46,193 nt of DNA from Alphaproteobacteria bacterium (GCA_021296375.1 JAGWAQ010000006.1:1-46193); one strand, 5' to 3'; positions 30,202 through 41,122 are shown, counted from the first letter of the stretch. Notes: generated from the letters alone by a model not told the origin. A program made the numbers and translations.

Positions 30202-33008
30202 GCCGCCACCTGATTGGCAGGGTCACTGTCTTTCAGCACCGTCAGCAGATCACGCTGGAGATTGTTGAGGCGGGTTTCGGAAGAAATTTTCAACCCAAAG
30301 GTATCCTTCACGTAAAACACATCCACCACACGATCACCATAGGTCGAGACACTGGCGGTCTGAATCTGAAGCCCCAGCTCTGCCATTTTGCGGGTGACTT
30401 TATAGAGCAGCCCCGGGGCATCCTTGCCATTGATCTCCACCACCGTATGGGTATCGCTGGCGTTATTGTTGATCAGCACGCGAGCCGGGGCGGTGATGCG
30501 GCGAATGCGCGATGGGGTCTGGCGGTTGCGCCGTTCCGTGGCGGCGTTGATATCCAGCATGCCCGTCAAGGCATCTTTAAGCCCGGATTTAATGGCCTTC
30601 AAATCTGATGCTTTGGTGATGGCCTGCCGATCCTGATCCTGAATCCACAACACATCCACGGTCAGCCCGTCTTTGCGCGTGGTGATTCGGGCGTCGACAA
30701 TATAAGCCCCCAATGCCGCCACCCCGCCGGCAATACGCGAGAACAGCCCGGCGTCATCATCAGTAATGATCACCAGTTCCGTGGCGTTGCGCTTCAAATC
30801 CGGCGTCATCCCCACGGTCAACAGCTCGGCGCTCTGAAGGTGCTGGCGGCAAAGACTGGCGTGACGTTCATAACTGTCGGCATCAAAACTTGTCCAATAG
30901 GACGGGTAGAAGATATTGAGATGGGCGTCGATCTCTTGTTCTGTCCAGCCCGAAGCTTCATCAGCCTTCAGCCGCTCAAACAACACCGTCATGTTCTGGC
31001 CACGGATTTCATGAAGCGCGTTGTCAGGGCTGGTCCCTGTCAGCACCGCCATGGTGCGGGTATAGAGGTCACGCATCAACGCCGCTTTCCAGCCGTTCCA
31101 GACATTCGGGCCAACCGCGCGGATATCCGCCACCGTTAACACCAGCAAAAGGTTCAGCCGTTCCGGCGATTGCACTTCAGCGGCAAATTTTTCGATCGTG
31201 ACAGGGTCATTCAAATCATAACGGAACGCCGTTTCACTCATCAGGAGGTGATGCCGCACCAACCAGGAAACAATTTCCGTTTGATCATCCGAAAGCCCAA
31301 AGCGGGGACAGACCGTCCGCGCCACTTCCGCCCCGAGGATGGAGTGATCGCCCCCACGCCCCTTGGCGATATCATGAAGCAAAAGCGCAATATAAAGCTC
31401 TTGCCGGAGGGTGATTTGATGCACCGCCTCACTCGCCACCGGTGCGATTTCCTTGAGCCGTCCGCTTTCGATCCCGTTCAGAATCCCCATGGCGAAAATC
31501 GTATGCTCATCGACGGTGTAGCTGTGGTACATGTCGAACTGCATCATCGCGACGATACGGCCAAAATCAGGCAGGAACTTGCCGATAAAGCCGCTTTCAT
31601 TCATCAAGCGCAGGACTCGTTCAGGGCTGTCTTTGCTGGAAATAATCTCCAGGAACTCGGCGTTATATTCCGGGTTGTCGCGGAACTCACCATCCACCAG
31701 TTTCAAATGGCCATGCAGTTTTCGCAGCATGTTGGGGTGAAGATCAAGACCGGTTTTCTGGGACAGGCGGAACATCCCCATCATCAACCCCGGGTGTTCA
31801 CGAAACGACACATCCCTCGGCAGATTGATCCGCCCGGCTTCAACCGAAAACGGTTTTGACACTTTACTGGGCAGGAAACGTTCCATTAATGACCGCGGCT
31901 TGGTGACAAAATCTTCAGCAATAGCGGCCCAGAAAATGCGCGTCAGGTTGCCGACGGTCTTGGCGGCAAGGTGGTAACGCCGCATGAACCGTTCCACGCC
32001 TTTCATGCCCGACCGGTTGTGGAACCCCAGAAGCGGGGCAATGTCCATTTGGGCGTCAAAAGTCAGGCGGTCATCTTCGCGTCCGGCGCGCAGGTGAAGA
32101 TGAATCCGCACCGACCATAAAAACCGCTGGGCATAGGAAAACGACCGCAATTCACTTCGGCTCAGGATGCCGCTGTTCATCACCGCGGTCATGGATTTCG
32201 CCCGGTAGGCGTAGCGCGCGATCCAGAACAATGTGTGCAGGTCCCGCAACCCCCCCTTGCCATCCTTGATGTTGGGTTCCACCACGTAACGCTGATTGCC
32301 GATGCGGTGCAGACGCTGTTCACGTTCATCAAGCTTGGCGTTCAGGAACGCCACTTTGGTGCCTTTAACGATATCGTCATCAAACCGCGCCAGCATGGTC
32401 TCGGCAAGCACCGCATCACCGGCAAGGAAGCGCGCTTCCAGAAACGCCGTGCGGATGGTGATGTCTTCTTTCGCTGATTTCAGCTGCTGGCGCAGGCTGC
32501 GCGTCGCGTGACCGACGGTAAGCCCGAGATCCCAAAGAATATAGAGCATCGCCTCAATCATCATCGAGGTCGGTTTATCGACCTGAACCGACGTCAGGAA
32601 CAACAGGTCAATATCCGAAGCTGGCGCCAGTTCCCCCCGCCCGTAACCACCGGTGGCCATCAAGGCCAGATCAGGGCTGTCCTTGTCTGTTGGCATCAGC
32701 CGCGTGATGCGCTCAAAAACCCCCCGAAGCAGGGCGTCCATCATCAAGGCATGGGCGCCGATATAAAGCGCGCCGTCATTATCTTCAAAAAATCGTGCGC
32801 GGATCAGCTCACGGCCATGGGCAAGCTGGTGTTTCGCCGCCGCCAGCAGGGCCGGCTTCAACCTGTCGATATCCTCGCCATCAAGACCGGCAAATTCAGC
32901 AGCCAGCCCGTCGGCAAAACCCGAGGTGTCAAACCACGGGCGGGCGTAAACGCTGGGGTCGAGCGTTTGTATCCAGAGTTGTTCCGTCGGGGTGGCCCTT
33001 GTGGTCAT
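30198..33008 (-). CDS. glnD: [Protein-PII] uridylyltransferase / bifunctional GlnD
   Basis: 936 aa; ALMATGGYGRGELAPASDIDLLFL nucleotidyltransferase, LLLHDIAKGRGGDHSILG HD domain, two C-terminal ACT domains. ATGA overlap with murJ. Confidence 0.97.
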   Translation of the reverse strand: MTTRATPTEQLWIQTLDPSVYARPWFDTSGFADGLAAEFAGLDGEDIDRLKPALLAAAKHQLAHGRELIRARFFEDNDGALYIGAHALMMDALLRGVFERITRLMPTDKDSPDLALMATGGYGRGELAPASDIDLLFLTSVQVDKPTSMMIEAMLYILWDLGLTVGHATRSLRQQLKSAKEDITIRTAFLEARFLAGDAVLAETMLARFDDDIVKGTKVAFLNAKLDEREQRLHRIGNQRYVVEPNIKDGKGGLRDLHTLFWIARYAYRAKSMTAVMNSGILSRSELRSFSYAQRFLWSVRIHLHLRAGREDDRLTFDAQMDIAPLLGFHNRSGMKGVERFMRRYHLAAKTVGNLTRIFWAAIAEDFVTKPRSLMERFLPSKVSKPFSVEAGRINLPRDVSFREHPGLMMGMFRLSQKTGLDLHPNMLRKLHGHLKLVDGEFRDNPEYNAEFLEIISSKDSPERVLRLMNESGFIGKFLPDFGRIVAMMQFDMYHSYTVDEHTIFAMGILNGIESGRLKEIAPVASEAVHQITLRQELYIALLLHDIAKGRGGDHSILGAEVARTVCPRFGLSDDQTEIVSWLVRHHLLMSETAFRYDLNDPVTIEKFAAEVQSPERLNLLLVLTVADIRAVGPNVWNGWKAALMRDLYTRTMAVLTGTSPDNALHEIRGQNMTVLFERLKADEASGWTEQEIDAHLNIFYPSYWTSFDADSYERHASLCRQHLQSAELLTVGMTPDLKRNATELVIITDDDAGLFSRIAGGVAALGAYIVDARITTRKDGLTVDVLWIQDQDRQAITKASDLKAIKSGLKDALTGMLDINAATERRNRQTPSRIRRITAPARVLINNNASDTHTVVEINGKDAPGLLYKVTRKMAELGLQIQTASVSTYGDRVVDVFYVKDTFGLKISSETRLNNLQRDLLTVLKDSDPANQVAA

Positions 33009-33087
33009 GCCGTGGTCTTTCTCAACAGATGGTGACGAGGGCTATCTTATCGTGAGCCGCCACGCCCCCTCAAGCGATTTTCTGAAC

Positions 33088-35811
33088 TCAGTTGTTGTTG
33101 CGCAACGCCCGCAAGGCGTAAATCGCCTCAAGCGCCTGCATCGGCGTCATGGTATCGGGCAGCAATCCATCAAGATGGGCCAACAGCTCATCATGGGATG
33201 ATCCGGCGGGTGGCGCGGCCGCAACTTCAGCTGAAAACAGCGGCAGGTCATCAAGCCGGGATGAGGTTAAGGGGGAATTTTCCTCGCTCAGGCTGGTCAG
33301 CACATCTTCCGCCCGTTCAAGCACAGAGGCCGGCACACCGGCAAGCCGCGCGACATGAATCCCGTAGGAGCGGTCCGCCCCGCCTTTGGCCACTTCATGC
33401 AAAAACACGATCTCCCCCTGCCATTCCTTGACCTGCATGGCATGGGGGCTTAACGCATCAAGACTGCGCTCAAGCCCGTTGAGTTCATGGTAATGGGTGG
33501 CGAACAAGGCGCGGCATTGATTGACTTCATGCAAGTGTTCCACCACAGCCCAGGCAAGGGACAAGCCATCATAAGTCGCGGTGCCGCGGCCAATCTCATC
33601 CAGAATCACCAGCGCAGACGGCCCCGACCGGTTCAGGATAGCGGCGGTTTCCACCATCTCCACCATGAAGGTCGACCGCCCGGTGGCGAGGTCATCGGAT
33701 GCCCCGACACGGCAGAACAAGCGGTCAACAATGCCGATCTCCGCCCGTTCCGCCGGCACGTATAACCCGGCTTGCGCCATCAGCGCGATCAGGGCGTTCT
33801 GCCGCAGGAAGGTCGATTTACCTGCCATATTCGGGCCGGTCAACAGCCAGATGCGATCATCATCATGCAAATGGCAATGGTTGGAAATGAACGGCTGGGC
33901 GCCGTCTTTATCCAGCATCTGTTCAACCACCGGGTGGCGTCCTGACGCAATTTCAAATTCCCGCCCTTCTTTCAGGGTCGGGCGGCTGTACTGCCATTGT
34001 TCGGCGAGCCGCGCAGTGGCGGTGGCGACATCCAGTTTGGCGCCGACTTCCGCCAGCGCGATCAGGTCATTTGCGCGGGCTAGCACCGCGCCGCACAACT
34101 CGTCAAACAGGGTCAGCTCAAGCGCCAGCGCGCGATCCCCCGCGCCGGACATTTCGCGTTCCAGTTCCGCAAGTTCAGTGGTGGTGAACCGCACGGTCTG
34201 GGCGGTGGTCTGGCGATGGATGAACGGCTCGAGCGCCATCATGGTGTCGGCATGATTGGCGCGCACGTCGATATGATACCCAAGGACGTTATTGTGTTTG
34301 ATCTTGAGCGAGGCAATGCCGGTTTCTTCGATATATTTCTGCTGAAGCTGGGCGATCAGGCGGCGGCTTTCGTCGCGCATGGCTTTCACTTCATCAAGCG
34401 CCGGGTTGAACCCCTGACGGATAAACCCGCCATCACGAGCCAGCAGGGGCAATTCATCGGCAAGGGTCTGGTCAATCTGCCCCGCCAGGGAGAATGGCGC
34501 TGTTAATCGCGCCGACATTTCCGCCAGCATGTCCTGCGCCATCAATGACCCCGCCCGCGCGGAGATCGCCTCCGCCATCGCCATCCCTGCCTGCGCCCCG
34601 CGCGCCAGGGCCGCGACATCACGCGGGCCGCCATGGCCAAGGTTAAGACGTGACAATGATCGTTCGACATCAGGCATGGTGGTGAGGGCCTGGCGCACGG
34701 CCGCCGCCATCACCGGATCCGCCATCATCGCTGCGACCAGATCAAGCCGGGCATTGATGGCGTCAAGATCCGTCAAGGGCGCCGCAATCCGCCGGGCCAG
34801 AAGACGCCCGCCAGCGGCACTGGTCGTGCGATCGATCACCGACAGCAAACTGCCCTGGGTTTTGCCCGACAGGGTGCGGGTGATCTCAAGCGACCGCCGC
34901 GACGCCGGGTCAATTTCCATCACCGCCCCGCGCGTCATTTTCTGGATCGGCTTGAGCCGCAATGCCCGGCCTTTCTGGGTTTGGTCAAGATAGGTCACCA
35001 ACGCGCCGGCGGCGGAGGTCTCCGCCCGGCTGAGGGTGGCGATGCCATCAAGGGTGGTGACGCCATAAACATCACAAAGTTTTTTCTGCCCTTCGGCGCT
35101 GTCAAACACCCGCGCCGGACGCAGGCTGACGCAGCCCACTATGCCTTTCGGGTCAGCGCCTTCAAACCCGTGGCCAGCATCGGGGCGGTCACTGGCGATC
35201 AATTCCGCCCCGTTAAGCCGCGCCAGGGTTTCCTCAACCCGCGCCGCCTCGACCGTTTCGACCCACAGATCACCGGTTGATAAATCGACCCAGGACAAGG
35301 CCATTTCGCCAGCCGACTGGCCAAGGGCGATCAGGTAATTGTTTTCCCGCGGCGGCAGAAATTCATCCTCCACCAATGTCCCCGGGGTGACGATGCGGAT
35401 AACATCACGTTTAAGGGGGCCTTTGTGGCCGCGTTTTTTCGCCTCTTCGGGGCTTTCGGATTGTTCACATATCGCGACGCGAAAGCCTTTGCGGATGAGC
35501 CGCGAGAGGTAACTTTCCGCGGCATGAACCGGCACCCCGCACATCGGGACATCATGCTCCTCCACCTTGCCGCGCCTGGTGAGGGTGATGTCAAGGGCCG
35601 CGGCGGCATCCACCGCGTCCTGAAAAAACATCTCGTAAAAATCACCCATGCGATAAAACAACAAGCAATCGGCATGAGCGGATTTCACCGCCAGGAATTG
35701 CGCCAGCATCGGCGTCACCCCCTTGGCGGAAGGGTCGGGGAAATCCGTCACTATGGAAGCGTGTTGATCAGAGGGCATCGCAAAACAGCTGGTCTTTTGG
35801 GTGTTTTTCAT
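33088..35811 (-). CDS. mutS: DNA mismatch repair protein MutS
   Basis: 907 aa; LTGPNMAGKSTFLRQNALIALMAQAG Walker A, ALVILDEIGRGTATYDGLSLAWAVVEHLH, FYRMGDFYEMF. Confidence 0.98.
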   Translation of the reverse strand: MKNTQKTSCFAMPSDQHASIVTDFPDPSAKGVTPMLAQFLAVKSAHADCLLFYRMGDFYEMFFQDAVDAAAALDITLTRRGKVEEHDVPMCGVPVHAAESYLSRLIRKGFRVAICEQSESPEEAKKRGHKGPLKRDVIRIVTPGTLVEDEFLPPRENNYLIALGQSAGEMALSWVDLSTGDLWVETVEAARVEETLARLNGAELIASDRPDAGHGFEGADPKGIVGCVSLRPARVFDSAEGQKKLCDVYGVTTLDGIATLSRAETSAAGALVTYLDQTQKGRALRLKPIQKMTRGAVMEIDPASRRSLEITRTLSGKTQGSLLSVIDRTTSAAGGRLLARRIAAPLTDLDAINARLDLVAAMMADPVMAAAVRQALTTMPDVERSLSRLNLGHGGPRDVAALARGAQAGMAMAEAISARAGSLMAQDMLAEMSARLTAPFSLAGQIDQTLADELPLLARDGGFIRQGFNPALDEVKAMRDESRRLIAQLQQKYIEETGIASLKIKHNNVLGYHIDVRANHADTMMALEPFIHRQTTAQTVRFTTTELAELEREMSGAGDRALALELTLFDELCGAVLARANDLIALAEVGAKLDVATATARLAEQWQYSRPTLKEGREFEIASGRHPVVEQMLDKDGAQPFISNHCHLHDDDRIWLLTGPNMAGKSTFLRQNALIALMAQAGLYVPAERAEIGIVDRLFCRVGASDDLATGRSTFMVEMVETAAILNRSGPSALVILDEIGRGTATYDGLSLAWAVVEHLHEVNQCRALFATHYHELNGLERSLDALSPHAMQVKEWQGEIVFLHEVAKGGADRSYGIHVARLAGVPASVLERAEDVLTSLSEENSPLTSSRLDDLPLFSAEVAAAPPAGSSHDELLAHLDGLLPDTMTPMQALEAIYALRALRNNN

Positions 35812-35926
35812 CAGGGTTAGGCGGTCAGCAATCTTGTTTTTGTGACCTGTTCAGCATTATAATAATAAATACTTTCTGATGATAACAAATAGTTACTCTC
35901 CCCCACGTTTTCGGACAGGATTGATA

Positions 35927-38194
35927 ATGCCCAAGACTAAAAATACGCTCGACGCGGAAGCCCTGGCGTTCCACAAACAAGGACGTCCCGGCAAACTTGA
36001 GGTTACCCCGACCAAGCCGTTGACCAGTCAACATGACCTGTCGCTCGCGTATTCCCCGGGGGTGGCCGCGCCGTGCCTTGAGATCGCCGAAGACCCCGAC
36101 AAAGCCTATGACTACACCGCCAAGAGCAACACCGTGGCGGTGATTTCAAACGGCACCGCGGTGCTGGGGCTGGGGGATATTGGCGCGCTGGCGTCCAAGC
36201 CTGTGATGGAAGGCAAAGCAGTGCTGTTCAAAAAATTTGCTGATATTGACGGCATTGATCTTGAGGTCGACACCAATGACGTCGACCGGTTTGTTGATGC
36301 CGTGTCCTTGCTGGGGGCAAGTTTCGGTGGCATTAACCTGGAAGACATCAAATCGCCGGAATGTTTCATCATCGAGCAACGCCTGCGCGAGCTGATGGAC
36401 ATCCCGGTTTTCCATGATGACCAGCATGGCACCGCCATCATCGCCGCCGCCGGGCTGATCAACGCTGTTGAATTGACCGGCCGTTCCATGAAAGAGCTTA
36501 AGATTGTCAGCAATGGGGCCGGGGCCGCCTCGATCGCCTGTGTTGAGCTGATCAAAGCCCTTGGCGTGCCGCACCAGAACATCATCATGGTGGATCGCGA
36601 AGGGGTGATTTATCAAGGTCGTGAAAGCGGCATGAACCAGTGGAAATCTGCCCATGCCGTGGTCACCAAAGCCCGCAGTCTTGAAGATGCCCTGAAAGGG
36701 GCCGATGTCTTCCTTGGCCTTTCTGTTGCCGGTGTCGTGACAAAGGAGATGGTCCGTTCCATGGCCGACAAGCCGATCATCTTTGCCATGGCGAACCCCG
36801 TGCCGGAGATCATGCCCGATGAAGCCAAGGCCGCCAGCCCTGACGCCATCATCGCCACGGGGCGGTCCGATTTCCCCAACCAGGTCAATAACGTGCTGGG
36901 CTTCCCTTATATTTTCCGTGGCGCGCTTGACGTGCGGGCATCTTCCATCACCGAAGGGATGAAGCTTGCCGCCGCCCATGCCATCGCCAACCTGGCGCGG
37001 GAAGATGTGCCCGATGAAGTCAACGCCGCCTATGAAGGCAAAGTGCTGCATTATGGCAATGATTACATTATCCCGGCGCCGTTTGACCCCCGCCTGATCG
37101 TTGAGGTTTCAGCGGCCGTGGCGCAAGCGGCAATGGATGATGGCGTCGCCCGCAAACCGATTGCGGATATGGAAAGCTACCGCCGGTCACTGACCGCCCG
37201 GCTTGACCCCACCGCCTCCACCTTGCAGAAAATCTTTGACCGCATTCAGGGCAAGAAACGCCGGGTGGTGTTTGCGGAAGGCGAAGAAGAACGCGTTATT
37301 CGCGCCGCCGTCGCTTTCCGTGCCGCCGGTTATGGTGAGCCGATCATGGTGGCGCGTGAACATCGCCTGCAAGAGGCCATCGAGCGCATTGGCCTTGAGG
37401 GCGCCGATGACCTGATCTGTGTTAACGCCAAGATTTCCGACCAGAACGAGGCTTATATCGACCGGTTGTTTGACAAGCTCCAGCGCAAGGGCGCGTTGCG
37501 GCGGGATTGCCAGCGGATGGTCAATCAGGACCGCAACATCTTTGCCGCCGCGATGGTCGAGGCCGGTGATGCCGACGCCATGGTGACAGGGACAACGCGA
37601 TCCTTCAAATCAAGCTTTGATCACATCACCCGTGTCATTGGCCCGAAAGAAAACACCCCTTTCATGGCCTCAAGCCTGGTGATTTCCCGCGGGACCACGG
37701 TGTTCATTGGCGACACCTCGATCCATGAACGCCCCAACGCGACCTTGCTGGCGGATATCGCCGAAGGGCTGGCCAAACAAGCCCGCGCCTTTGGCCATAC
37801 CCCGCGTGTCGCCATCTGCGCCTTTTCCAACTTTGGCAATCCCTGGATGAAAACCGCTGAAGCCGCCCATGGCGCGGTGGAGGTGCTGGACCAGCGTGAG
37901 GTGGATTTTGAATATGACGGGGAAATGTCGGCTGAAGTCGCGCTCGATTATGAGCTGATGAAAAGCAATTACCCGTTCTGCCGCTTGTCTGGCCCTGCCA
38001 ATGTGCTGGTGATGCCGGGCCTTCATTCCGCCAATATCGCGTTCAAACTTCTGAAAAAACTGGGCGGCGGTTCGACCATCGGGCCGGTTGTTTTAGGCGC
38101 CAGCCAGCCGTTCCAGATTGTCCAGATGGGGGCCAGCGTCAATGATATCATTCAGGCGGCGGCGATCTCCACCTTTGAAAGCCTGCAGAAGTAA
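35927..38194 (+). CDS. maeB: NADP-dependent malic enzyme with C-terminal phosphotransacetylase-like domain
   Basis: From MPKTKNTLDAEALAFH; AYSPGVAAPCLEIAEDP, PVFHDDQHGTAIIAAAGLINA; C-terminal PTA-like region KKRRVVFAEGEEERVIRAA. Confidence 0.95.
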   Translation: MPKTKNTLDAEALAFHKQGRPGKLEVTPTKPLTSQHDLSLAYSPGVAAPCLEIAEDPDKAYDYTAKSNTVAVISNGTAVLGLGDIGALASKPVMEGKAVLFKKFADIDGIDLEVDTNDVDRFVDAVSLLGASFGGINLEDIKSPECFIIEQRLRELMDIPVFHDDQHGTAIIAAAGLINAVELTGRSMKELKIVSNGAGAASIACVELIKALGVPHQNIIMVDREGVIYQGRESGMNQWKSAHAVVTKARSLEDALKGADVFLGLSVAGVVTKEMVRSMADKPIIFAMANPVPEIMPDEAKAASPDAIIATGRSDFPNQVNNVLGFPYIFRGALDVRASSITEGMKLAAAHAIANLAREDVPDEVNAAYEGKVLHYGNDYIIPAPFDPRLIVEVSAAVAQAAMDDGVARKPIADMESYRRSLTARLDPTASTLQKIFDRIQGKKRRVVFAEGEEERVIRAAVAFRAAGYGEPIMVAREHRLQEAIERIGLEGADDLICVNAKISDQNEAYIDRLFDKLQRKGALRRDCQRMVNQDRNIFAAAMVEAGDADAMVTGTTRSFKSSFDHITRVIGPKENTPFMASSLVISRGTTVFIGDTSIHERPNATLLADIAEGLAKQARAFGHTPRVAICAFSNFGNPWMKTAEAAHGAVEVLDQREVDFEYDGEMSAEVALDYELMKSNYPFCRLSGPANVLVMPGLHSANIAFKLLKKLGGGSTIGPVVLGASQPFQIVQMGASVNDIIQAAAISTFESLQK

Positions 38195-38204
38195 CCGCCG
38201 CGGC

Positions 38205-39179
38205 CTAGCCAAGCTTTGCCGATAAATCATCCTGCGGCCTGGCGCCGATATGGGAGATGATTTCCGTCGCCGCAATGGTGGCGATTTCGGCTGATCGTTC
38301 AAGACTGTCCTGACGCTGACGGCCAAACAAATACCCCGCCGCGTAAAGATCCCCGGCGCCGGTGGTGTCCACCACCTTGATGGTTTGATCCGCGTCAACC
38401 CGCACCTTGTCATGGGCCGTCACCGCAATCGAGCCTTTGGCGCCAAGGGTAATGGCGGCTTCCCCCGCCAGTTCCGGCAGGCGGGCAAGGCGGGTGTCGA
38501 GGCTGTCGGCATCAGGGAACAGGCTGTGCAACTCATCTTCATTGCCGAGGATCAAATCCGTGTGATCCGCCAGAAATTTCGTCAAGGCGTCGTAATGACG
38601 ATCAACACACCAGGCGTCGGACAGGGATACCGACACGTTGGTGTTGTTGGCACGGGCGATATCCGCCGCCCGCTGATAGCAGGCGGGGCCTTCCGGCGCG
38701 TCAAACAAATAGCCTTCCAGGTAAACCCAATCGGCACCCGCGATCAGCTCTTCGTTCATGTCATCAGGGGTAAGGGTAAGGCATGCGCCAAGATAGGTGT
38801 TCATGGTGCGCTGGGTGTCCGGCGTCACCAGAATAATTGAACACGCGGTCTGGTTGTCTTCGGCATAGGCCGGCGGGAAGTCAACGCCAGCGGCGGAAAT
38901 GTCATGGCGGAAAATTCTCCCCATGACGTCTTCTGAAATCTTGCCGATAAAACCGGAATCGCCGCCAAGATTGGCGATCCCCACCGCGGTATTCGCCGCC
39001 GAGCCGCCCGACACTTCCATGGCCGGGCCAATGGCATCGTAAAGGCTCTTGGCGCGATCACCATCGATCAGGTTCATGGCGCTTTTTTCCATGCCCTGAT
39101 CCTGAATAAACGCATCATCAGCTTTGGCAATAATATCGACAATGGCATTGCCCACGGTAACAACAGATGGTGACGGCAT
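38205..39179 (-). CDS. PfkB-family carbohydrate/adenosine kinase
   Basis: 324 aa; GGSAANTAVGIANLGG, VVDTTGAGDLYAAGYLFG. Confidence 0.92.
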   Translation of the reverse strand: MPSPSVVTVGNAIVDIIAKADDAFIQDQGMEKSAMNLIDGDRAKSLYDAIGPAMEVSGGSAANTAVGIANLGGDSGFIGKISEDVMGRIFRHDISAAGVDFPPAYAEDNQTACSIILVTPDTQRTMNTYLGACLTLTPDDMNEELIAGADWVYLEGYLFDAPEGPACYQRAADIARANNTNVSVSLSDAWCVDRHYDALTKFLADHTDLILGNEDELHSLFPDADSLDTRLARLPELAGEAAITLGAKGSIAVTAHDKVRVDADQTIKVVDTTGAGDLYAAGYLFGRQRQDSLERSAEIATIAATEIISHIGARPQDDLSAKLG

Positions 39180-39291
39180 AAAACTTCCTTAAGCGGGGTC
39201 ATGGATAACTTCCTAGACATAGCGCATTGGGATTGAAAATTGAAGTTCGAAAGGATAAGACTGATCAACTGATTTAAAGGATTGATTGATT

Positions 39292-39834
39292 ATGTTGCTC
39301 GCTCGCCGTTTTGCCGTTTTGGTTTCCGCTGTTGTTCTTGCCGCCTGTGTTCAGGACATTCCCCCGAAAGTAAGTGAAACCGCAACGGTCATTAAAGACG
39401 TCACGGTTGAAGGCGCCACCAAAGTCAAGGACGCGACGATTGACGGCGCGACAACGGTCGGTGAAGGCGCCGCCGCCGTCAAGGACGGCACGGTGGAACG
39501 TGTTTCCGAGGTGGTCGAGAGCATTGTTGAAAAAGCCGAAACCCTGCTTACGGATGATGAGCCGGAAGCCCCCGCCGAACTTGACCCTTCGGAACTCTAT
39601 GGCCTGAGTAAAAATGGCCTGATCGCCCGTCTTGGCGCGGCGGATTATGAACGTGTTGATGGCGACACGGAAATTCTGCAATACCGCATGGACAGTTGTG
39701 TTGTTGATTTTGTGCTGTCGATGGAAAATGGCGCTTTGAAAATGACGTCATGGCATGGCCGTCACCGCACCCAGGGTGAGGATTTTGATGAACTCGCCTG
39801 CCGCGTTAACCTTGCGGCGCGTGATCAGGCTTAA
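39292..39834 (+). CDS. Putative lipoprotein with repetitive central segment
   Basis: MLLARRFAVLVSAVVLAAC lipobox; VIKDVTVEGATKVKDATIDGATTVGEGAAAVKDGTVERVSEVV internal repeats; C-terminal globular region with two Cys. Confidence 0.75.
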   Translation: MLLARRFAVLVSAVVLAACVQDIPPKVSETATVIKDVTVEGATKVKDATIDGATTVGEGAAAVKDGTVERVSEVVESIVEKAETLLTDDEPEAPAELDPSELYGLSKNGLIARLGAADYERVDGDTEILQYRMDSCVVDFVLSMENGALKMTSWHGRHRTQGEDFDELACRVNLAARDQA

Positions 39835-40499
39835 GCTTCGGTTTTTTCCCGAAAATTGCAATGGGATGAAATCGGGCAAATGCCGCAACGTGGTTTGCGC
39901 GCAAGGCAGGTGTACCGTCCATGCAGGATCAGCCAGTGATGGGCCTGTTTCTTGAACGCGTCAGGCACCCGCATTTCCAGCAATTGCTCGACCTTAAGCG
40001 GGGTTGACCCCACCGCCATCCCCGTGCGGTTGCCGACACGGAAGATATGAGTATCGACCGCAATGGTGGGGATGCCAAAGGCTTCGTTCAGCACGACATT
40101 GGCGGTTTTGCGGCCCACCCCGGGCAGTTTTTCCAGCGCGTCGCGATCCCGCGGCACTTCTGAGCCGTGATCACGGATCAATTGTTCCGCCATGGCGATG
40201 ACGTTTTTGGCCTTGGTGTTAAACAGCCCGATGGTCTTGATATGATCTTTCAGCTGATCGACCCCCAGCGCAAGCACCCCTTCCGGCGTCTGGACTTTTT
40301 CAAACAAGGCTTTGGTGGCGTTATTGACGCTGACATCCGTCGCCTGCGCGGATAAAGCCACCGCCACCAGCAAGGTGTAAGGGTTGACGAAATTCAGCTC
40401 TGTTTTTGGTTCCGGCATGATGCCCGACAGAATGTCAAACACCGCGTTGATGTCATGCTGTTTCAGTTTAGGGGATTTCTTTTCAGCTTTTGCGGCCAT
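39831..40499 (-). CDS. nth: Endonuclease III
   Basis: 222 aa; LEKLPGVGRKTANVVLNEAFGIPTIAVDTHIFRVGNR HhH-GPD; C-terminal 4Fe-4S CLARKPRCGICPISSHC. Confidence 0.97.
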   Translation of the reverse strand: MAAKAEKKSPKLKQHDINAVFDILSGIMPEPKTELNFVNPYTLLVAVALSAQATDVSVNNATKALFEKVQTPEGVLALGVDQLKDHIKTIGLFNTKAKNVIAMAEQLIRDHGSEVPRDRDALEKLPGVGRKTANVVLNEAFGIPTIAVDTHIFRVGNRTGMAVGSTPLKVEQLLEMRVPDAFKKQAHHWLILHGRYTCLARKPRCGICPISSHCNFREKTEA

Positions 40500-40608
40500 A
40501 TCGGTAATATCTCTTCACGGGGGCCTTTAACGGGAGTCCTTTGCGTCAAACTGACCCATCTTTACGCTTGTGGTTGACGACAGGGGGGTGCCGCAACATC
40601 TTATCATC

Positions 40609-41112
40609 ATGACGACAGCTGAACCAGATCACAATTCCCGCGAAACCCCGCGCCTGACCTTATGGCCGCACCGCAGTTTAAGCCCCCGCGCCTTCAAGAT
40701 CATGATGATGGTGTTGGGGGGGATGATGCTGTCCATGGGGCTGGTGTTCTTCCTGATCGGCGCCTGGCCCGTGATCGGCTTCATGGGGCTGGAAATCGCC
40801 GTCTTGTGGATGGCGTTCAAGCTCAATTACAAAGCCGCGAAACGGCGCGAGAACCTTTCCGCCACATCGACAACCTTTCGCATTGAACGGGTGTCGCCAG
40901 AAGGGCAAACCGAGGTTGATGAGCTGCCCTCACCCTGGCTGAAGGCGCGGCTTGAGCCCAACACCCCTCCTGAAGATAACCTCAGGGTCCAGCAGAAACT
41001 GATCGTCTCAAGCCACGGCAAGCAAGCGGAGGTCGGGTCGTTCCTCCACGCATCGGAAAAACAGGACCTGCTGCCGGAAATTGAAGATATGCTGAAACGG
41101 GTTCAGCGGTAA
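40609..41112 (+). CDS. DUF2244 membrane protein
   Basis: From MTTAEPDHNSRETPRLTLWPHRSLSPRAF; two TM helices then basic/beta domain; next to nth. Confidence 0.82.
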   Translation: MTTAEPDHNSRETPRLTLWPHRSLSPRAFKIMMMVLGGMMLSMGLVFFLIGAWPVIGFMGLEIAVLWMAFKLNYKAAKRRENLSATSTTFRIERVSPEGQTEVDELPSPWLKARLEPNTPPEDNLRVQQKLIVSSHGKQAEVGSFLHASEKQDLLPEIEDMLKRVQR

Positions 41113-41122
41113 CGAAATAGAT

